Made by a program: the position numbers and the translations under genes. From contig NZ_CP031967.1 in the NCBI RefSeq assembly GCF_003443615.1, positions 1,364,001 through 1,428,000 of the forward strand: a stretch of 64,000 nt of DNA, in the 5' to 3' direction. The DNA is from Alteromonas sp. BL110. Its GTDB lineage: Bacteria > Pseudomonadota > Gammaproteobacteria > Enterobacterales > Alteromonadaceae. Shown piece by piece: positions 21,889-32,625 of this stretch. The notes under the pieces are model-generated. The model ran no database searches. It saw nothing but the letters and a program-made list of their open reading frames with translations, and was not told where the DNA came from. Position 1 is the stretch's first letter, and each line of letters opens with the position of its first letter.

Positions 21889-22407
21889 CTAAACCAACAA
21901 CCACTTCATCCCAGCATTTTCGGCGGCTTGCTGGTCGTAAATAAAGTCGCCCACATACAGGCAGTCTTCAGGTTGAAGCTGCCATGTGTTCGCCACCATT
22001 AATAAGGCGGTTGGATCGGGTTTGGCTGGGGCATCTTCGCGGGTTAGCACGTAATCGATGGGTATACTGTTATTGGCTACCTTAATTGCAGTGGCCTGGC
22101 GGCAGTTACGGGTAACTATCGCCATGGGTAGTTTGTGTGCCTGCACTTTTTCTACCATGGCTTTGCCAATGGGTAACCACTTGGCATTTTCTGCATCAAT
22201 TAGTTCATGCTGCAAAATAGTGCGGTGTGCATTCGCTTTGGTTTCGGCGCAGTTAAGGGCATCAACAAAGGTAAGAATGTCTTGGTTTTGTGGGCAACCT
22301 ATGTCGGCGCGCATTTGCGTGAAATTAAGGCTCGACTCTACCAAGGTGCCGTCTAAATCGAATATTACACCTTTTATGCCGCTTAAGTTCATCTGCTCAA
22401 TACTCAC
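21889..22407 (-). CDS. HAD-superfamily phosphatase (subfamily IA)
   Basis: 172 residues, short for subfamily IA. Motif I FDLDGTLVESS (two Asp), motif II IVTRNC, the Lys in PAKPDPTALL and motif IV YVGDFIYDQQAAENAG are all present, so it should be an active Mg-dependent phosphatase. The small cap suggests a simple phospho-metabolite substrate. The start is probably the GTG at 22407 or the ATG five codons on; neither has a strong ribosome site. Confidence 0.85.
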   Translation of the reverse strand: MSIEQMNLSGIKGVIFDLDGTLVESSLNFTQMRADIGCPQNQDILTFVDALNCAETKANAHRTILQHELIDAENAKWLPIGKAMVEKVQAHKLPMAIVTRNCRQATAIKVANNSIPIDYVLTREDAPAKPDPTALLMVANTWQLQPEDCLYVGDFIYDQQAAENAGMKWLLV

Positions 22408-22682
22408 GGTTTTCTAGCCCTTTCACTTCAGTAATATTCTAGAGACTCGATTAACGCTCACCTAAAATAGTTCAGCGCGGTCTCGCTCCTTTTTTGTTAT
22501 CCGTATAATGCCACGAAAGCCCTTCAGCTTCTGTTACGTTTACTTAAGGCTATGATGTTTTGGCTAAAAACTAACTGAATGATTTAAGTTTACGCCAACT
22601 ACACCTTGCATTAGCATAGCCGCTCTTTTTGGCAGACTAAACTTTGCCCTTCTCATTTATTCATATTGTTAACAGGTAATCT

Positions 22683-23576
22683 ATGGGTGTTTTTGCTGCG
22701 CTAGGTACTGCGCTTTGTTGGGCAATTGCTGCGCGCTTATTCCGTGGTACGGGTAACGCGTTTTCGCCGCTTACGATGAACTTTTGGAAAGGCTTAATTT
22801 CAATTGCCATCTTGGCCGTTGTGCTACTTTTCGTTCAGCCAACTGGGCTTACCACCAGCGCAGTGTTGTGGCTATTGCTTAGCGGCCTAATAGGCATAGG
22901 CATTGGCGACACCTGTTTCTTTAAAGCCCTACAGAGCATTGGCGATAGCCAAGCGGTACTGGTTGCCGAAACCCTTGCGCCTTTATTTACCGCACTTTTT
23001 GCTATGGCCTTTATTGGCGAATGGATTACCTGGCAGCAGTGGGTTGGCGTAGCAGTAGTTTTATTCTCGGTAGATATGGTCATAAAGGCACGTAAACGCA
23101 GCACTACTCATGTGTTTGCTACCAGTGGTTATTTATATGGTGTTGGGGCAGCGTTGTGTCAGGCAATCGGAGCAGTAGTAAGCCGCGACATTTTAAGCGC
23201 CGGTGAAATTGATGCTGCAAGTGCAGCATTTTTGCGATTAGTAGGCGGTATGGTCTTTGTGATACCGCTTATAGCCTTAACCAAAACCCGCTATATGCCT
23301 GTTATTAATTACCAAAGCGACAGCGGAAAACGAGTGTGGCCCGCTTTTGTGTTGGCCACGCTACTTGGCACTACTGCCGCTATCTACTTACAAATGTTTG
23401 CGTTCGCTTATTCCAAAGCCGCCGTTGTTCAAACGTTAATTGCCACAAGTGCGTTAATGTCGTTAGGGGTAGCCTGGGTGCTTGGTGAAAAAGCGACAAA
23501 AGCCACCATTGCATGGTCTGCCGTTGCCTTAGTCGGGGTCGCCATTTTGGTAAGTTTTGGGTCGCCTGTGCATTAG
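22683..23576 (+). CDS. DMT-family (EamA) transporter
   Basis: 297 residues with about ten hydrophobic segments arranged as two EamA repeats (1-140 and 145-297). GDTCFFKALQSIGDSQAVLVAETLAPLFTALFA is the hallmark end of repeat one; repeat two has the matching AYSKAAVVQTLIATSALMSL. Members export amino acids, drugs or metabolites across the inner membrane. The ATG follows AACAGGTAATCT. The 275 bp upstream shows no recognisable riboswitch. Confidence 0.88.
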   Translation: MGVFAALGTALCWAIAARLFRGTGNAFSPLTMNFWKGLISIAILAVVLLFVQPTGLTTSAVLWLLLSGLIGIGIGDTCFFKALQSIGDSQAVLVAETLAPLFTALFAMAFIGEWITWQQWVGVAVVLFSVDMVIKARKRSTTHVFATSGYLYGVGAALCQAIGAVVSRDILSAGEIDAASAAFLRLVGGMVFVIPLIALTKTRYMPVINYQSDSGKRVWPAFVLATLLGTTAAIYLQMFAFAYSKAAVVQTLIATSALMSLGVAWVLGEKATKATIAWSAVALVGVAILVSFGSPVH

Positions 23577-23726
23577 GGATAATGTGCTTACCACTTTTTA
23601 GTAGCTGCTAAGTTCAGACACAAAATACGCATAAAGATACAAAAAAGCAGTAAGATTTACGGGCTTTATATAGTAGTTATTGGCTCAAATCGATATTATA
23701 AAGAAAAAACGTAAACGTTATCCCTT

Positions 23727-25526
23727 ATGACTCGAAGGTTATATTTAACACTCTTATCTTTTTTCAGCGTGTTGTTCGCGTCTTCTGCGACTCTGGCAAA
23801 TACTGATGTCGATGCCGTTATCGAAAAAGTTCGCTCGCCCTCGTACGATTGCCCTAGTCAATCGTTGCTGCCAGAACTAGAACAAACGCTTACTTTAGAA
23901 AGCCTCACACCCCAACAACGTTTTGCTTTGACCGTAGCCAAAGGGCAGTTTTTGATTTGTCGCGGCAAGTATGAAGAAGCAGAAAAGATGCTGCTTAAAG
24001 CCATTATGCAGAGCAATATAGATGAAAGCTCGTACGCGTTTGCATCGGCTATTTATCAAATTGGCTTTTCTTATGATGCCAGAGAAAACCCGGCGCGCTG
24101 CAAGTACTACAAACAAGCACAAGATTTATCTTCCCCAGAGCGCCACAGTGATATTTTTACCAGCTCTTCGCTAGGGCTTATTAACTATTGTTCTGAGTCT
24201 ACGTCACCCGAGGTAAGGCTGGGTAAAATGTTTGGCGTGCTTAAACGCTATTCCGACAACGGTAGCCCAGGCGAGTTGGCGCATATCCACAATGCTATCG
24301 GCCTTCTCTATGGCGATTTAGAACAACACGCTTTGGCCGCGGAGCAGTATCTAAAAGCCCATGAAATGGGTCTGCTTGTTTACAAAGGCAGTAATAAGGT
24401 AAGTATTATCATTAGTGCCATTGTATCACTGTTAAGTAGCGGTCAAACCGACAAAGCTTATCAAAGCATTTTGGAGTTAGGTGCACTGAATAGCGAAATA
24501 AACACGCCGCTTAGCAATTTTTTGTATCAATATGCACTGTCTATCTATTATAGAAAAACGCAAGATTACAATAACCTAGCCTATACTCTGTCCGATTTAG
24601 AAGAAGCAACAGCCAATATCTCTAGCTCTTTTGGTCAAATGCTGGTTGATTGGCACAAAGCTGAACTATGCTTACACAACAATAACCTAACCTGTATAAA
24701 GCAATACCTAGCTGACATAGGTGCGTTAGATAAAAATGCTATTCCAAGGATTTTCGAAACCAACCTAGACTATTTGAGCTTCAACGTTTCAATATTTTTG
24801 GCTTTAGGCGATATAGAGCGCGCAAAAGAAGCCCATAGTATCTACTCAAAAGAGGTCATTAAGCGAAGAGAAGTTACCCAAGATACCGCGATGATTGTCG
24901 GTGCCGCCAACTTGTATACGCGTATTTATGATCTTGAATCAACCATTGAAAAAGCTGAAGAAAAAAGAAGAAATACCTTATATACCGCTATTGCTGTGTT
25001 CTTATTGCTGGTTGTTATTGCCGGTTACGTTTTACGTAAAAAGCATCTAGCACGGAAAGCCATTGACCCAGTAACACTGTTACTTAATGCCGATTCAGCT
25101 ATTGCCCGCATCAATAAACTGGATGCCCCTAAAAAAGGACGAGCCATTGCTATTGCAATATTCGACATCAGCAACCTACGTGAAATAACGCGAAAAATAG
25201 GCTCAACAAAAGGCGATCTTGTATTGCGACAAATTGCACAAACCTTTCAGAACGTAACTCGTGGCAACGATATTGTAGGCCGCTTTGGAACCGATCAATT
25301 CATTTTATGTCTTCACAATATTGAAGAACGAAGCGCACGCCAATTCTTCGACCGAGTACAAAGTGCACTAGAAAACACCTTTGAGAGCGACAACTCAGAC
25401 AACAACATTGTGGTTAAGTCTCAAATGAGCGTCTTTATTGCTAACGAAAAAATTACTGGTCTAAACGACATACTCGATGACATCGCCATGTCGATTGATA
25501 TGAGCAGCCACATTGAAACCGATTAG
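23727..25526 (+). CDS. exported TPR protein with degenerate GGDEF domain
   Basis: 599 residues. Signal peptide at 1-24, a TPR-rich periplasmic region (about 60-400, with two Cys pairs), a coiled-coil/TM at about 405-440 (TLYTAIAVFLLLVVIAGYVL), then a cytoplasmic diguanylate-cyclase fold. The active-site motif is GTDQF at 521-525 instead of GGDEF, and the substrate helix reads FDISNLREI instead of a DxDxFKxxND type. It should therefore not make c-di-GMP and is more likely a GTP/c-di-GMP receptor or a structural relic. It is monocistronic by spacing. Confidence 0.83.
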   Translation: MTRRLYLTLLSFFSVLFASSATLANTDVDAVIEKVRSPSYDCPSQSLLPELEQTLTLESLTPQQRFALTVAKGQFLICRGKYEEAEKMLLKAIMQSNIDESSYAFASAIYQIGFSYDARENPARCKYYKQAQDLSSPERHSDIFTSSSLGLINYCSESTSPEVRLGKMFGVLKRYSDNGSPGELAHIHNAIGLLYGDLEQHALAAEQYLKAHEMGLLVYKGSNKVSIIISAIVSLLSSGQTDKAYQSILELGALNSEINTPLSNFLYQYALSIYYRKTQDYNNLAYTLSDLEEATANISSSFGQMLVDWHKAELCLHNNNLTCIKQYLADIGALDKNAIPRIFETNLDYLSFNVSIFLALGDIERAKEAHSIYSKEVIKRREVTQDTAMIVGAANLYTRIYDLESTIEKAEEKRRNTLYTAIAVFLLLVVIAGYVLRKKHLARKAIDPVTLLLNADSAIARINKLDAPKKGRAIAIAIFDISNLREITRKIGSTKGDLVLRQIAQTFQNVTRGNDIVGRFGTDQFILCLHNIEERSARQFFDRVQSALENTFESDNSDNNIVVKSQMSVFIANEKITGLNDILDDIAMSIDMSSHIETD

Positions 25527-25719
25527 CTTAAATAAAAAACGCGACACACATTTGCAGTGCCGCGCTTCCCGTTTCCTCACAATCTCCTTCAACGCCAATC
25601 CATCGACATTGGTCGTATAAGGCTTTAGCAAAACCAATTCTGTTTTACAGTGGTATAAGCAACAAGCGGTTTAGGACAACACGCAACGTTTTCTGCCATT
25701 AATAATAGGAAGGTGAATT

Positions 25720-26391
25720 GTGAAGCCAAGGGTTATTTTTTTCGATATCAATGAAACACTTTTAGATATGCAGGCTATTAAAACAGGCTTGGCATCAGTA
25801 TTAAATGGCGATGAGACACTAGTCGACTTATGGTTTGCTAACTTGCTACATCATAGCTTGGTGGATGTAACGTCGGGGCAGTTTCATGACTTCATCGATA
25901 TTGGAGCAGCAGTACTTACCATGGTGGCCCACAGTAAGGGAATAGCCCTTGATGAGACTACCGCGAAAGACACCATTAAACAGCATATAACTAAACTGCC
26001 CGCTCATAGTGACGTCATCCCAGCGTTGAAGGCACTTCAAAGTGCGGGGTTCTCTTTGGTGGCACTTTCAAATTCATCAAAAGCAGGGCTGGATGCGCAG
26101 CTTGAATACGCCAATATTAAGCCGTATTTTTCTCATGTATTAAGTGTGGAAAGCGTGCGAACTTACAAGCCACATGCAGCGGTTTATCACTGGGCCTGCC
26201 AACAGGCAAATGTGAAGAACGAAGATGCCATGATGGTAGCGGCCCATGGCTGGGATGTAAGCGGCGCTAAGGCAACAGGTATGCAGACTACATTTGTAGA
26301 ACGTTCAGGTAAAATGATGTATCCATTAGGGCTAGTACCTGATCACAGTATTAGTTCGCTAAATGATTTAATAAGTATAGTGACTGACTAA
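25720..26391 (+). CDS. HAD-family hydrolase, haloacid dehalogenase type II-like
   Basis: 223 residues. FFDINETLLD has the nucleophile D9, LSNSS is motif II, YKPHAAVYHWA holds the Lys, and VAAHGWDVSGAKATGMQTTFVER is the signature of L-2-haloacid dehalogenase-like proteins. The Arg normally seen in the active-site cap of true dehalogenases is not evident in LWFANLLHHSLV, so activity could be dehalogenase-like or phosphatase. GTG start with AGGAAGGTG at 25708-25716. It is followed by a bidirectional terminator. Confidence 0.82.
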   Translation: MKPRVIFFDINETLLDMQAIKTGLASVLNGDETLVDLWFANLLHHSLVDVTSGQFHDFIDIGAAVLTMVAHSKGIALDETTAKDTIKQHITKLPAHSDVIPALKALQSAGFSLVALSNSSKAGLDAQLEYANIKPYFSHVLSVESVRTYKPHAAVYHWACQQANVKNEDAMMVAAHGWDVSGAKATGMQTTFVERSGKMMYPLGLVPDHSISSLNDLISIVTD

Positions 26392-26410
26392 CTTCATTTA
26401 TTGTACAAAC

Positions 26411-26441
26411 AAAAAAAGTCTTACCTAGGTAAGACTTTTTT
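26411..26441. terminator. bidirectional intrinsic terminator
   Basis: A perfect palindrome (AAGTCTTACC and its complement meeting at CCTAGG) is flanked by an A run on the left and a T run on the right. It can stop transcription from the HAD gene (+) and from the small secreted protein gene (-), which converge here. Confidence 0.9.
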
Positions 26442-26462
26442 GTTTCTAAACACGCTTCGCAA

Positions 26463-26723
26463 TTAAAGCTTTGCTAACTCTGGTCGGTTAGCTTTAAAGC
26501 CCTTTGTACTACATGAAGATCGCTTAGTTTCTAATGCACTTAGCTGACGCTTAAGCCATGATTTTTGAATACCGGACTTTGCTACGTCCATTTCAGTGCT
26601 TACGCGAGTGATTTCTTTTCCGACGTTAACGCATGCTTTTTTATTCGGTTCAAAGCCACCGTTAGCTAAAACTGAAGAAGAAAACATTAAGGCTGATAGC
26701 GCAATTAGCGTTTGCTGTTTCAT
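26463..26723 (-). CDS. small secreted protein of unknown function
   Basis: 86 residues from the ATG at 26723, preceded by TTGGGGA. Residues 1-20 form a signal peptide ending SVLA. The mature part is basic and has two cysteines (ACVNVG and RSSCSTKG), which could form a disulfide. The spacing looks like a short helical hairpin (EITRVSTEMDVAKSG, WLKRQLSALETKRSSC). I do not recognise the family with certainty. It is periplasmic by prediction. Confidence 0.68.
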   Translation of the reverse strand: MKQQTLIALSALMFSSSVLANGGFEPNKKACVNVGKEITRVSTEMDVAKSGIQKSWLKRQLSALETKRSSCSTKGFKANRPELAKL

Positions 26724-27146
26724 AAGAGTCCCCAACTACTCGTTATTATCTCGGGTTAGTGTTTTACCGTAAGAATGAGCATATACTTGCTCTCAAATCT
26801 GTAAGGAATATAGCAGGCCTTTTTTTGTTATTAGGTACAGCAAAATATACGTAGTAATAAAACCTTCACTACTTTGCCGCCGCTATTACACATAAACCGT
26901 TGTCTTTTTTATTATTATGGCAACAACGCTTGACCTTACCATTCCACTTACGTATCGATTTTTATATTTTTACGCACTTCCAAGTAAGCCTATCCATAGT
27001 ATCGGCTTCAGTAACAGCATTCTGAAGCAGCATTACCTACTTATTAAGCGATGCTATTAAAACACCTTAGCTTTTTAGGGACAAGGGAAGCATAACAATC
27101 CTTTTACATAAATCAGGGGATACGAGATGTTTTATGCCTCGTAACA
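26724..27146. other. intergenic, nothing recognised
   Basis: About 420 bp, AT-rich, between the small secreted protein gene and the 3' end of the first chemosensory operon. It contains a short inverted repeat TACGAG/CTCGTA (about 27120-27142) without a T run. I see no gene, operator or known RNA here. Confidence 0.5.
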
Positions 27147-28193
27147 CTACAAGCGACTGCCAGCGGAAAGCTTCTCTACCGTCTGCATAACTGCTTTACC
27201 CATATCATCTAATCCAAGTACATGCTTTGCAGCTCCCTTCTCGATGGCTACTTTCGGCATTCCGAAAACGATACAGCTTGCTTCATCCTGACAAAAGGTT
27301 TCACAGCCCGCATTGAATAACTCATGAAGCCCGATAGCGCCATCACTCCCCATCCCCGTTAGCAATACGCCTATCGCGTTGTTGCCCGCGCTTTTACACA
27401 ACGAATTAAACAGCACATCAACAGAGGGTTTGTGACCTGATACCCGCGCACCGTCAGTAAGCTTAATGCGATAATCTGCACCGCTTCTTTCTATTTCCAT
27501 GTGTTTGTCGCCCGGCGCTAAATATGCTTGCCCAGGAAGCAGACGTTCACCTCCCTTCGCTTCTTTCACCTGCATTTGACACACAGAGTTTAGCCGCCGT
27601 GCATAAGTAGAGGTAAAGCCCGCCGGCATATGCTGCGTAATCACTGTTGCTGGGGCGTTAGCTGGAAAGGTTCGCAGTACCTCTTTTATAGCTTCAGTAC
27701 CGCCTGTAGAAGCGCCTATTGCAATGAGCTTTTCTGTTCCTGAGTAACTCACTTTATTGACGGAAGATACTTTAGCAGGCGAAGCTTTTTTTACTTTTGA
27801 ACGGGCGGCAGTTCGAATTTTATCGACAATTAAATCGTGATATTCAGCCATGCCTTGTGCCACGCCAATTTTTGGTTTGGCTACAAAATCAATCGCACCT
27901 AATTCTAGCGATCGCAAAGTGGCTTCCGCTCCTTTTTCTGTCAAGGTAGAAATCATAACCACAGGGGTTGGTCTGGCATTCATAAGCACTTCGAGAAAGC
28001 GCAAGCCATCTACTTTTGGCATTTCAATATCCAATGTTATGACATCGGGCGCCTTCTCAAGTACTAGCTTTTTGGCAACAAACGCATCTGGCGCTGCACC
28101 TACCAGCGTCATATCTGGTTCGCTTTTTATTATTTCGCTGAGTATTTGGCGGATAAGCGCTGAATCATCAACTACCAACACTTTTATTGTCAT
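27147..28193 (-). CDS. cheB: CheB protein-glutamate methylesterase/deamidase (operon 1)
   Basis: 348 residues. Receiver domain at 1-120 with phospho-site D55 (VITLDIEMPKVDG), a flexible Lys/Ser-rich linker, then the methylesterase domain with catalytic Ser in IGASTGGTEA, His in ITQHMPAGF and Asp in LLTGMGSDG. It removes methyl groups from receptor glutamates and provides adaptation. It is the last gene of operon 1, 2 bp after cheD. A close paralogue lies at 39351. Confidence 0.95.
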   Translation of the reverse strand: MTIKVLVVDDSALIRQILSEIIKSEPDMTLVGAAPDAFVAKKLVLEKAPDVITLDIEMPKVDGLRFLEVLMNARPTPVVMISTLTEKGAEATLRSLELGAIDFVAKPKIGVAQGMAEYHDLIVDKIRTAARSKVKKASPAKVSSVNKVSYSGTEKLIAIGASTGGTEAIKEVLRTFPANAPATVITQHMPAGFTSTYARRLNSVCQMQVKEAKGGERLLPGQAYLAPGDKHMEIERSGADYRIKLTDGARVSGHKPSVDVLFNSLCKSAGNNAIGVLLTGMGSDGAIGLHELFNAGCETFCQDEASCIVFGMPKVAIEKGAAKHVLGLDDMGKAVMQTVEKLSAGSRL

Positions 28194-28195
28194 GT

Positions 28196-28813
28196 CTAGT
28201 CCTCAAATAAATCTACGCTGCCACTTGGCGCTTGCTTCGATAATTCCCAGCGGTGCTGACTTTCTCGCTCAATAATTGTTGCATTGTTAAGCTCGTGAAT
28301 GCGCTTCATCATCACGTGTCCGCTACTTGGAAAGAAATACACCTTTCGCGCATAAACATCGCACAAGTCGCTGGCTAAAATAGGTACGCCTTCGGTTTCT
28401 AAAAACTGGGTTACAAACTCGGCATTAAACTTACCCACATCGTTTTGAACAAAAGAAGGAACAACCTTACCGCCGCCGAAGACTTTTGCTTTAAGCCGGT
28501 TCTTCTGTGCACCTACTTTAACGAGTTCATTAATCAATATTTCCATAGCGTGAACGCCGTATTTTGCAGCCATTCCTTGCACTTGCTTAAATTCACCCGC
28601 CGATTTATTCACGGTTGGCAACATAAAGTGGTTCATACCGCCAATTCCCGTATTGGGGTCAAACAAGCAAGCCGCTACACAAGAGCCGAGCACCGTAACC
28701 AACATTTTGTCTTGTGTGGTAACAAAATACTGACCGGGTAAAAGCTTTACCGCTTCTGTAGAAAAACGTTTGTCGTAGTAACTTATGGGCAGTTCAAAAT
28801 TGGGGGGCGCCAC
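28196..28813 (-). CDS. cheD: CheD receptor glutamine deamidase (operon 1)
   Basis: 205 residues. Catalytic Cys in VLGSCVAACLFD and His in GGMNHFMLP are the CheD signature, with KVFGGG following. CheD deamidates receptor glutamines to glutamates. In some species it works with CheC, but no cheC is present in this window. GTG start with AGGAG nine bases upstream. It sits between cheR and cheB. Confidence 0.94.
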   Translation of the reverse strand: MAPPNFELPISYYDKRFSTEAVKLLPGQYFVTTQDKMLVTVLGSCVAACLFDPNTGIGGMNHFMLPTVNKSAGEFKQVQGMAAKYGVHAMEILINELVKVGAQKNRLKAKVFGGGKVVPSFVQNDVGKFNAEFVTQFLETEGVPILASDLCDVYARKVYFFPSSGHVMMKRIHELNNATIIERESQHRWELSKQAPSGSVDLFED

Positions 28814-28821
28814 AATATCTC

Positions 28822-29652
28822 CTAATCGACGGGGCGATAAATAGTTTTCCCCACCGGTCTAACAAGATTAGTATACATATTGAAATTTTCAGAATGCCCG
28901 GCCATGTATAACCCCGTTGGCTTTAGCATACCGACCATTTTTTGCAGTACTTTGAGCTGCGTTGGTTTATCAAAGTAGATCATTACATTTCTGCAAAATA
29001 TAACGTCTAGCGGCCCCTTAACATCCCACTTCGCCTCGGTCAGATTGAGCTTTTTAAACTGCACCATATTGCGAAGCTCATCGACAACTTTTACTTTTCC
29101 TTCGTTGGCGCCTTTGCCCTTGTGGAAGAACTGCTTTTGTTGGTGTTGCGGTATTTTCGCTATCGAAGCTAAGGGGTAAACACCGGCTCTGGCTTTTGCT
29201 AAAACTTTGCTGTCTATGTCTGAAGCAATGATTTTGACGGGTGTTTTAAAACTTCCGAACGCTTCCGCTACTACCATCGCGATTGAATATGGCTCTTCAC
29301 CAGTAGAGCTAGCAGCACACCAAATATTAGTAACATTATGCTGTCTTAAATAGTCAGATAGTGCAGTAAAGTGGTGCGGCTCGCGAAAGAAAGACGTAAG
29401 GTTCGTGGTAAGTGCATTGATAAATTGCTCTAACTCCGATTCCGATGTATTTACCAAGGCCAGGTATTCATTAAAACTACGCAGGTTTCTTGCTCTTATC
29501 CGACGAGCTAGCCTGCTGTAAACCATTGCCTCTTTAGCGTCAGATAGATTTATCCCAGCCTTTTTAAACAACATCTGCTGCACATTTTTAAAGTCCGCCT
29601 TTTCAAAGGCGAACTCCCTGGTGCTATCTTTTGTTGTAACAGCCGCTGTCAT
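28822..29652 (-). CDS. cheR: CheR receptor methyltransferase (operon 1)
   Basis: 276 residues from the ATG whose first base is the last base of the upstream receptor stop codon (TAATG). An N-terminal helical domain is followed by a SAM methyltransferase domain with WCAASSTGEEPYSIAM, IIASDIDSKVL and FCRNVMIYFD. It methylates receptor glutamates. The translational coupling to a receptor ending in EWESF, a CheR-docking type tail, fits a matched pair. Confidence 0.94.
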   Translation of the reverse strand: MTAAVTTKDSTREFAFEKADFKNVQQMLFKKAGINLSDAKEAMVYSRLARRIRARNLRSFNEYLALVNTSESELEQFINALTTNLTSFFREPHHFTALSDYLRQHNVTNIWCAASSTGEEPYSIAMVVAEAFGSFKTPVKIIASDIDSKVLAKARAGVYPLASIAKIPQHQQKQFFHKGKGANEGKVKVVDELRNMVQFKKLNLTEAKWDVKGPLDVIFCRNVMIYFDKPTQLKVLQKMVGMLKPTGLYMAGHSENFNMYTNLVRPVGKTIYRPVD

Positions 29653-32567
29653 TAGAATGACTCCCACTCTGCTTCACTAGGCATAGCCGGTGTTAGCGTC
29701 TTGGCTTGAGGCACGCGATGAACGGGTCCCGCAGATAAGCGCTGCGGCTGGCGAAAATCTCCATGAGTAAGAGCCGCTATATGTTGCTGGTCACTGTTTA
29801 GCCCTTTTCCTATTACGAATACAGACACCCGTTCATTTAACTGCAGCGATTGCTGCTTAAGGCTGTCGGCCGCAGCGGCTGCCTCTTCCACCAGCGCAGC
29901 ATTTTGTTGCGTCATTTCATCCATTTGAATTACGGCCTTGCTTACTTCCTCTATTCCTGAAGCTTGCTCGGCGGAAGCCGCTGCAATTTCAGACATAATA
30001 TCGTTCACTCTTTTAATTGAGGTCACAACTTCGGCCATGGTTTCACCCGACTTCACTACTAGCTGGTTACCGCTTGCAATTTTACTCACCGAGTCGGAAA
30101 TTAACTCTTTAATGTCTTTTGCAGCCTCAGCAGAGCGCTGTGCTAGATTGCGCACTTCAGAGGCGACAACCGCAAAACCGCGCCCTTGTTCTCCAGCACG
30201 CGCAGCTTCTACTGCGGCGTTTAATGCCAGTATGTTGGTTTGGAAGGCAATCCCGTCGATAACGCCAATAATGTCTGAAATTTCTTGCGCAGAATCATTG
30301 ATTTCGGTCATGGTATCCACGACCTCACCGATGACATCTCCGCCCTGAGAGGCAATCTTACTTGCCTGCGCTGCAAGGCTGTTTGCTTGCTCAGCGTTTT
30401 CGGCATTAAGCTTCACGGTTCCAGTTAGTTCTTCCATGCTTGATGCAGTTTCTTCAAGACTAGAGGCCTGTTGTTCTGTGCGGCTTGATAAGTCAGCGTT
30501 GCCCGTTGCTATCTCACCTGAAGCTACATTGATAGTTTCTACCGCTTCATTAATACTGGTGATGGTGCCACGCATTTCATTAATAAATTGGTTTATTGCT
30601 TCGCCTAACACGGCAAAATCGCCATCTAACGCGTGGTCAATGTTAACCGTTAGATCTCCTTCAGTAAGCTTAGTCATAACGTGCTTAATTTCATCAACCG
30701 CTTGGGTTCTGCCTGTAATGTCGGTAGCGAACTTCACTACCCGGAAGGGTTTACCATTGTGGTCTAAAATGGGGTTATAGGTAGCTTGAATAAAAATCTC
30801 TTTGTTGTTTTTACCTACTCTGCGATATTCACCTGAAGAGTAAGTACCGCTGCGCAACGCATCCCAAAATGCAGCATACTCAGGGCTTGCGCGATGAGCG
30901 GGGTCGACAAACATGCTGTGGTGCTTACCTTTGATTTCTTCTAGGGTATAACCCACTGTATTTAAAAAGTTTTCATTGGCATTTTGGATAATGCCATCCA
31001 TGTTAAATTCAATAACCGCTTGAGATTTACCAATGGCGGCTAACTGCCCTTCAAAATACGCATTTTTAACCTTTTGCTCGGTAATGTTGCTGGCATACTT
31101 CACCACTTTGACAACGTTGCCACTCATATCGAAAATGGGATTGTAGGTGGCTTGAATCCATATATCAGAGCCATCTTTCGCAACACGGTGAAACTCACCA
31201 GAATAAAACTGGCCTTCAGCCAACTTCTTCCAAAAGGTGCGGTATTCTTCAGATTCACGCTCTTCCCTAGTGACGAAAATTCTGTGGTGTTTACCCTGAA
31301 TTTCATCTAGTGCATATCCAACCGTGGCCAAGAAGTTATCGTTTGCGGTTACTATGTTGCCGTTGGAATCGAATTCGATGACTGCTTGAGATTTACCGAT
31401 CGCATCTATCTGACCGGTATTAAATGCGTTTTGCAGCTTTTGTTCAGTAACATCGGAAGCGTATTTCACCACTTTTTGAGGCTGACCGAACTCATCAAAA
31501 ATAGGGTTGTAAGACGCTTGAATCCATAGCTCGCTACCATCTTTTTTTACCCGTTTAAACTCCCCTGACTTAAACTCGCCTTTATTCAAATCTCGCCAAA
31601 ATGCTGCATATTCAGGGCTCATTTTATAGTTGGGCTCGACAAACATGCTGTGATGTTGTCCCTTTATTTCACCTAGCTCATAGCCTGTTGTTGCACAGAA
31701 GTTTTCGTTGGCGTATTGAATTACACCATCTAGGTCAAACTCGATGACAGCTAACGATTTATCGATAGCGTTTATCTGTCCTTCATAGTCTGCATTTTTG
31801 CGCTTTTGCGCGGTGATGTCTGTGGCAAATTTAACAACGCGAACAATATTGCCCAACTTATCGTAGATAGGGTTATACGAGGCTTGGATCCAAATTTTGT
31901 CACCGTTTTTAGCTACACGACAATACTCTCCACTGCTGAGTTCTCCATTTCTCAGGTCTTCCCAAAAACGGTTGTATTCTTCAGATATGCCATAATCAGG
32001 TAACACAAATAGTCGGTGATGCTGACCTATAATGTCTTCTTTCGAATAGCCTGTTACTTTTAGAAAATTGTTGTTAACATCTTCAACTATCCCTTCGGGA
32101 GTGAAGGAAATAACGGCTTGGCAACGGTCGAGGCCCTCCAGTAAGCCAGACTTATGCTGCAACTCCTGGTCGTTTATCCATTCCACCATTGTGCCAAGTT
32201 TCTCACCCTCAACGCTTTTAATTGTGGTCAGTTTTAGAGTAAATAATAGGTCGTCTACTTGTAGTAAAAAGGTATCGCTACTATTACAGGCGCTATATCG
32301 CTGGCTCAGTTCTTTGCTATTAGTAAAAAAGCCTGTAACCGAGGTACCGGTTATAGCGTCAAGGTTAATATTGGGAAGGGAGAGGTTGAACTGTGCCCGA
32401 TACTCTGCTGCAAGTTGTTTAAACGCTTTATTGGCAAAGGTTATTATTCCCGATGCATCCACCAGCATTAAACATGCCGTGCTCTCACTCAACGCCTGCT
32501 CTTGAAAACGCGAAAGGCTTTGAGCAGCAACCAATTCTTCATTGTGAAATATATTAAAAACACCCAT
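29652..32567 (-). CDS. soluble multi-PAS methyl-accepting chemotaxis protein (operon 1, second receptor)
   Basis: 971 residues with no TM segment, so cytoplasmic. An N-terminal PAS-like region is followed by four near-identical PAS/PAC repeats (each with GHHxxF or KHHxxF, a [13 protein letters not shown] strand and VVKFATDIT ends). A single HAMP-like segment (about 620-670) leads into the signalling hairpin, with [40 protein letters not shown] at its tip. The C-terminus is EWESF, resembling the NWETF tether that binds CheR/CheB in E. coli receptors. PAS repeats suggest sensing of redox or a bound cofactor, but no haem or flavin ligand can be assigned. Confidence 0.93.
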   Translation of the reverse strand: MGVFNIFHNEELVAAQSLSRFQEQALSESTACLMLVDASGIITFANKAFKQLAAEYRAQFNLSLPNINLDAITGTSVTGFFTNSKELSQRYSACNSSDTFLLQVDDLLFTLKLTTIKSVEGEKLGTMVEWINDQELQHKSGLLEGLDRCQAVISFTPEGIVEDVNNNFLKVTGYSKEDIIGQHHRLFVLPDYGISEEYNRFWEDLRNGELSSGEYCRVAKNGDKIWIQASYNPIYDKLGNIVRVVKFATDITAQKRKNADYEGQINAIDKSLAVIEFDLDGVIQYANENFCATTGYELGEIKGQHHSMFVEPNYKMSPEYAAFWRDLNKGEFKSGEFKRVKKDGSELWIQASYNPIFDEFGQPQKVVKYASDVTEQKLQNAFNTGQIDAIGKSQAVIEFDSNGNIVTANDNFLATVGYALDEIQGKHHRIFVTREERESEEYRTFWKKLAEGQFYSGEFHRVAKDGSDIWIQATYNPIFDMSGNVVKVVKYASNITEQKVKNAYFEGQLAAIGKSQAVIEFNMDGIIQNANENFLNTVGYTLEEIKGKHHSMFVDPAHRASPEYAAFWDALRSGTYSSGEYRRVGKNNKEIFIQATYNPILDHNGKPFRVVKFATDITGRTQAVDEIKHVMTKLTEGDLTVNIDHALDGDFAVLGEAINQFINEMRGTITSINEAVETINVASGEIATGNADLSSRTEQQASSLEETASSMEELTGTVKLNAENAEQANSLAAQASKIASQGGDVIGEVVDTMTEINDSAQEISDIIGVIDGIAFQTNILALNAAVEAARAGEQGRGFAVVASEVRNLAQRSAEAAKDIKELISDSVSKIASGNQLVVKSGETMAEVVTSIKRVNDIMSEIAAASAEQASGIEEVSKAVIQMDEMTQQNAALVEEAAAAADSLKQQSLQLNERVSVFVIGKGLNSDQQHIAALTHGDFRQPQRLSAGPVHRVPQAKTLTPAMPSEAEWESF

Positions 32568-32625
32568 AGCATCACCTATTTTTTGTAGCGCTACGTGTTT
32601 GGAGCGCTGAATAAAACTGCAAGTA

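Noticed and set aside
26918..27061. 47-codon plus-strand open frame starting MATTLDLTIPL.
   Set aside because: No ribosome site, no recognisable family and AT-rich intergenic composition. Probably chance.
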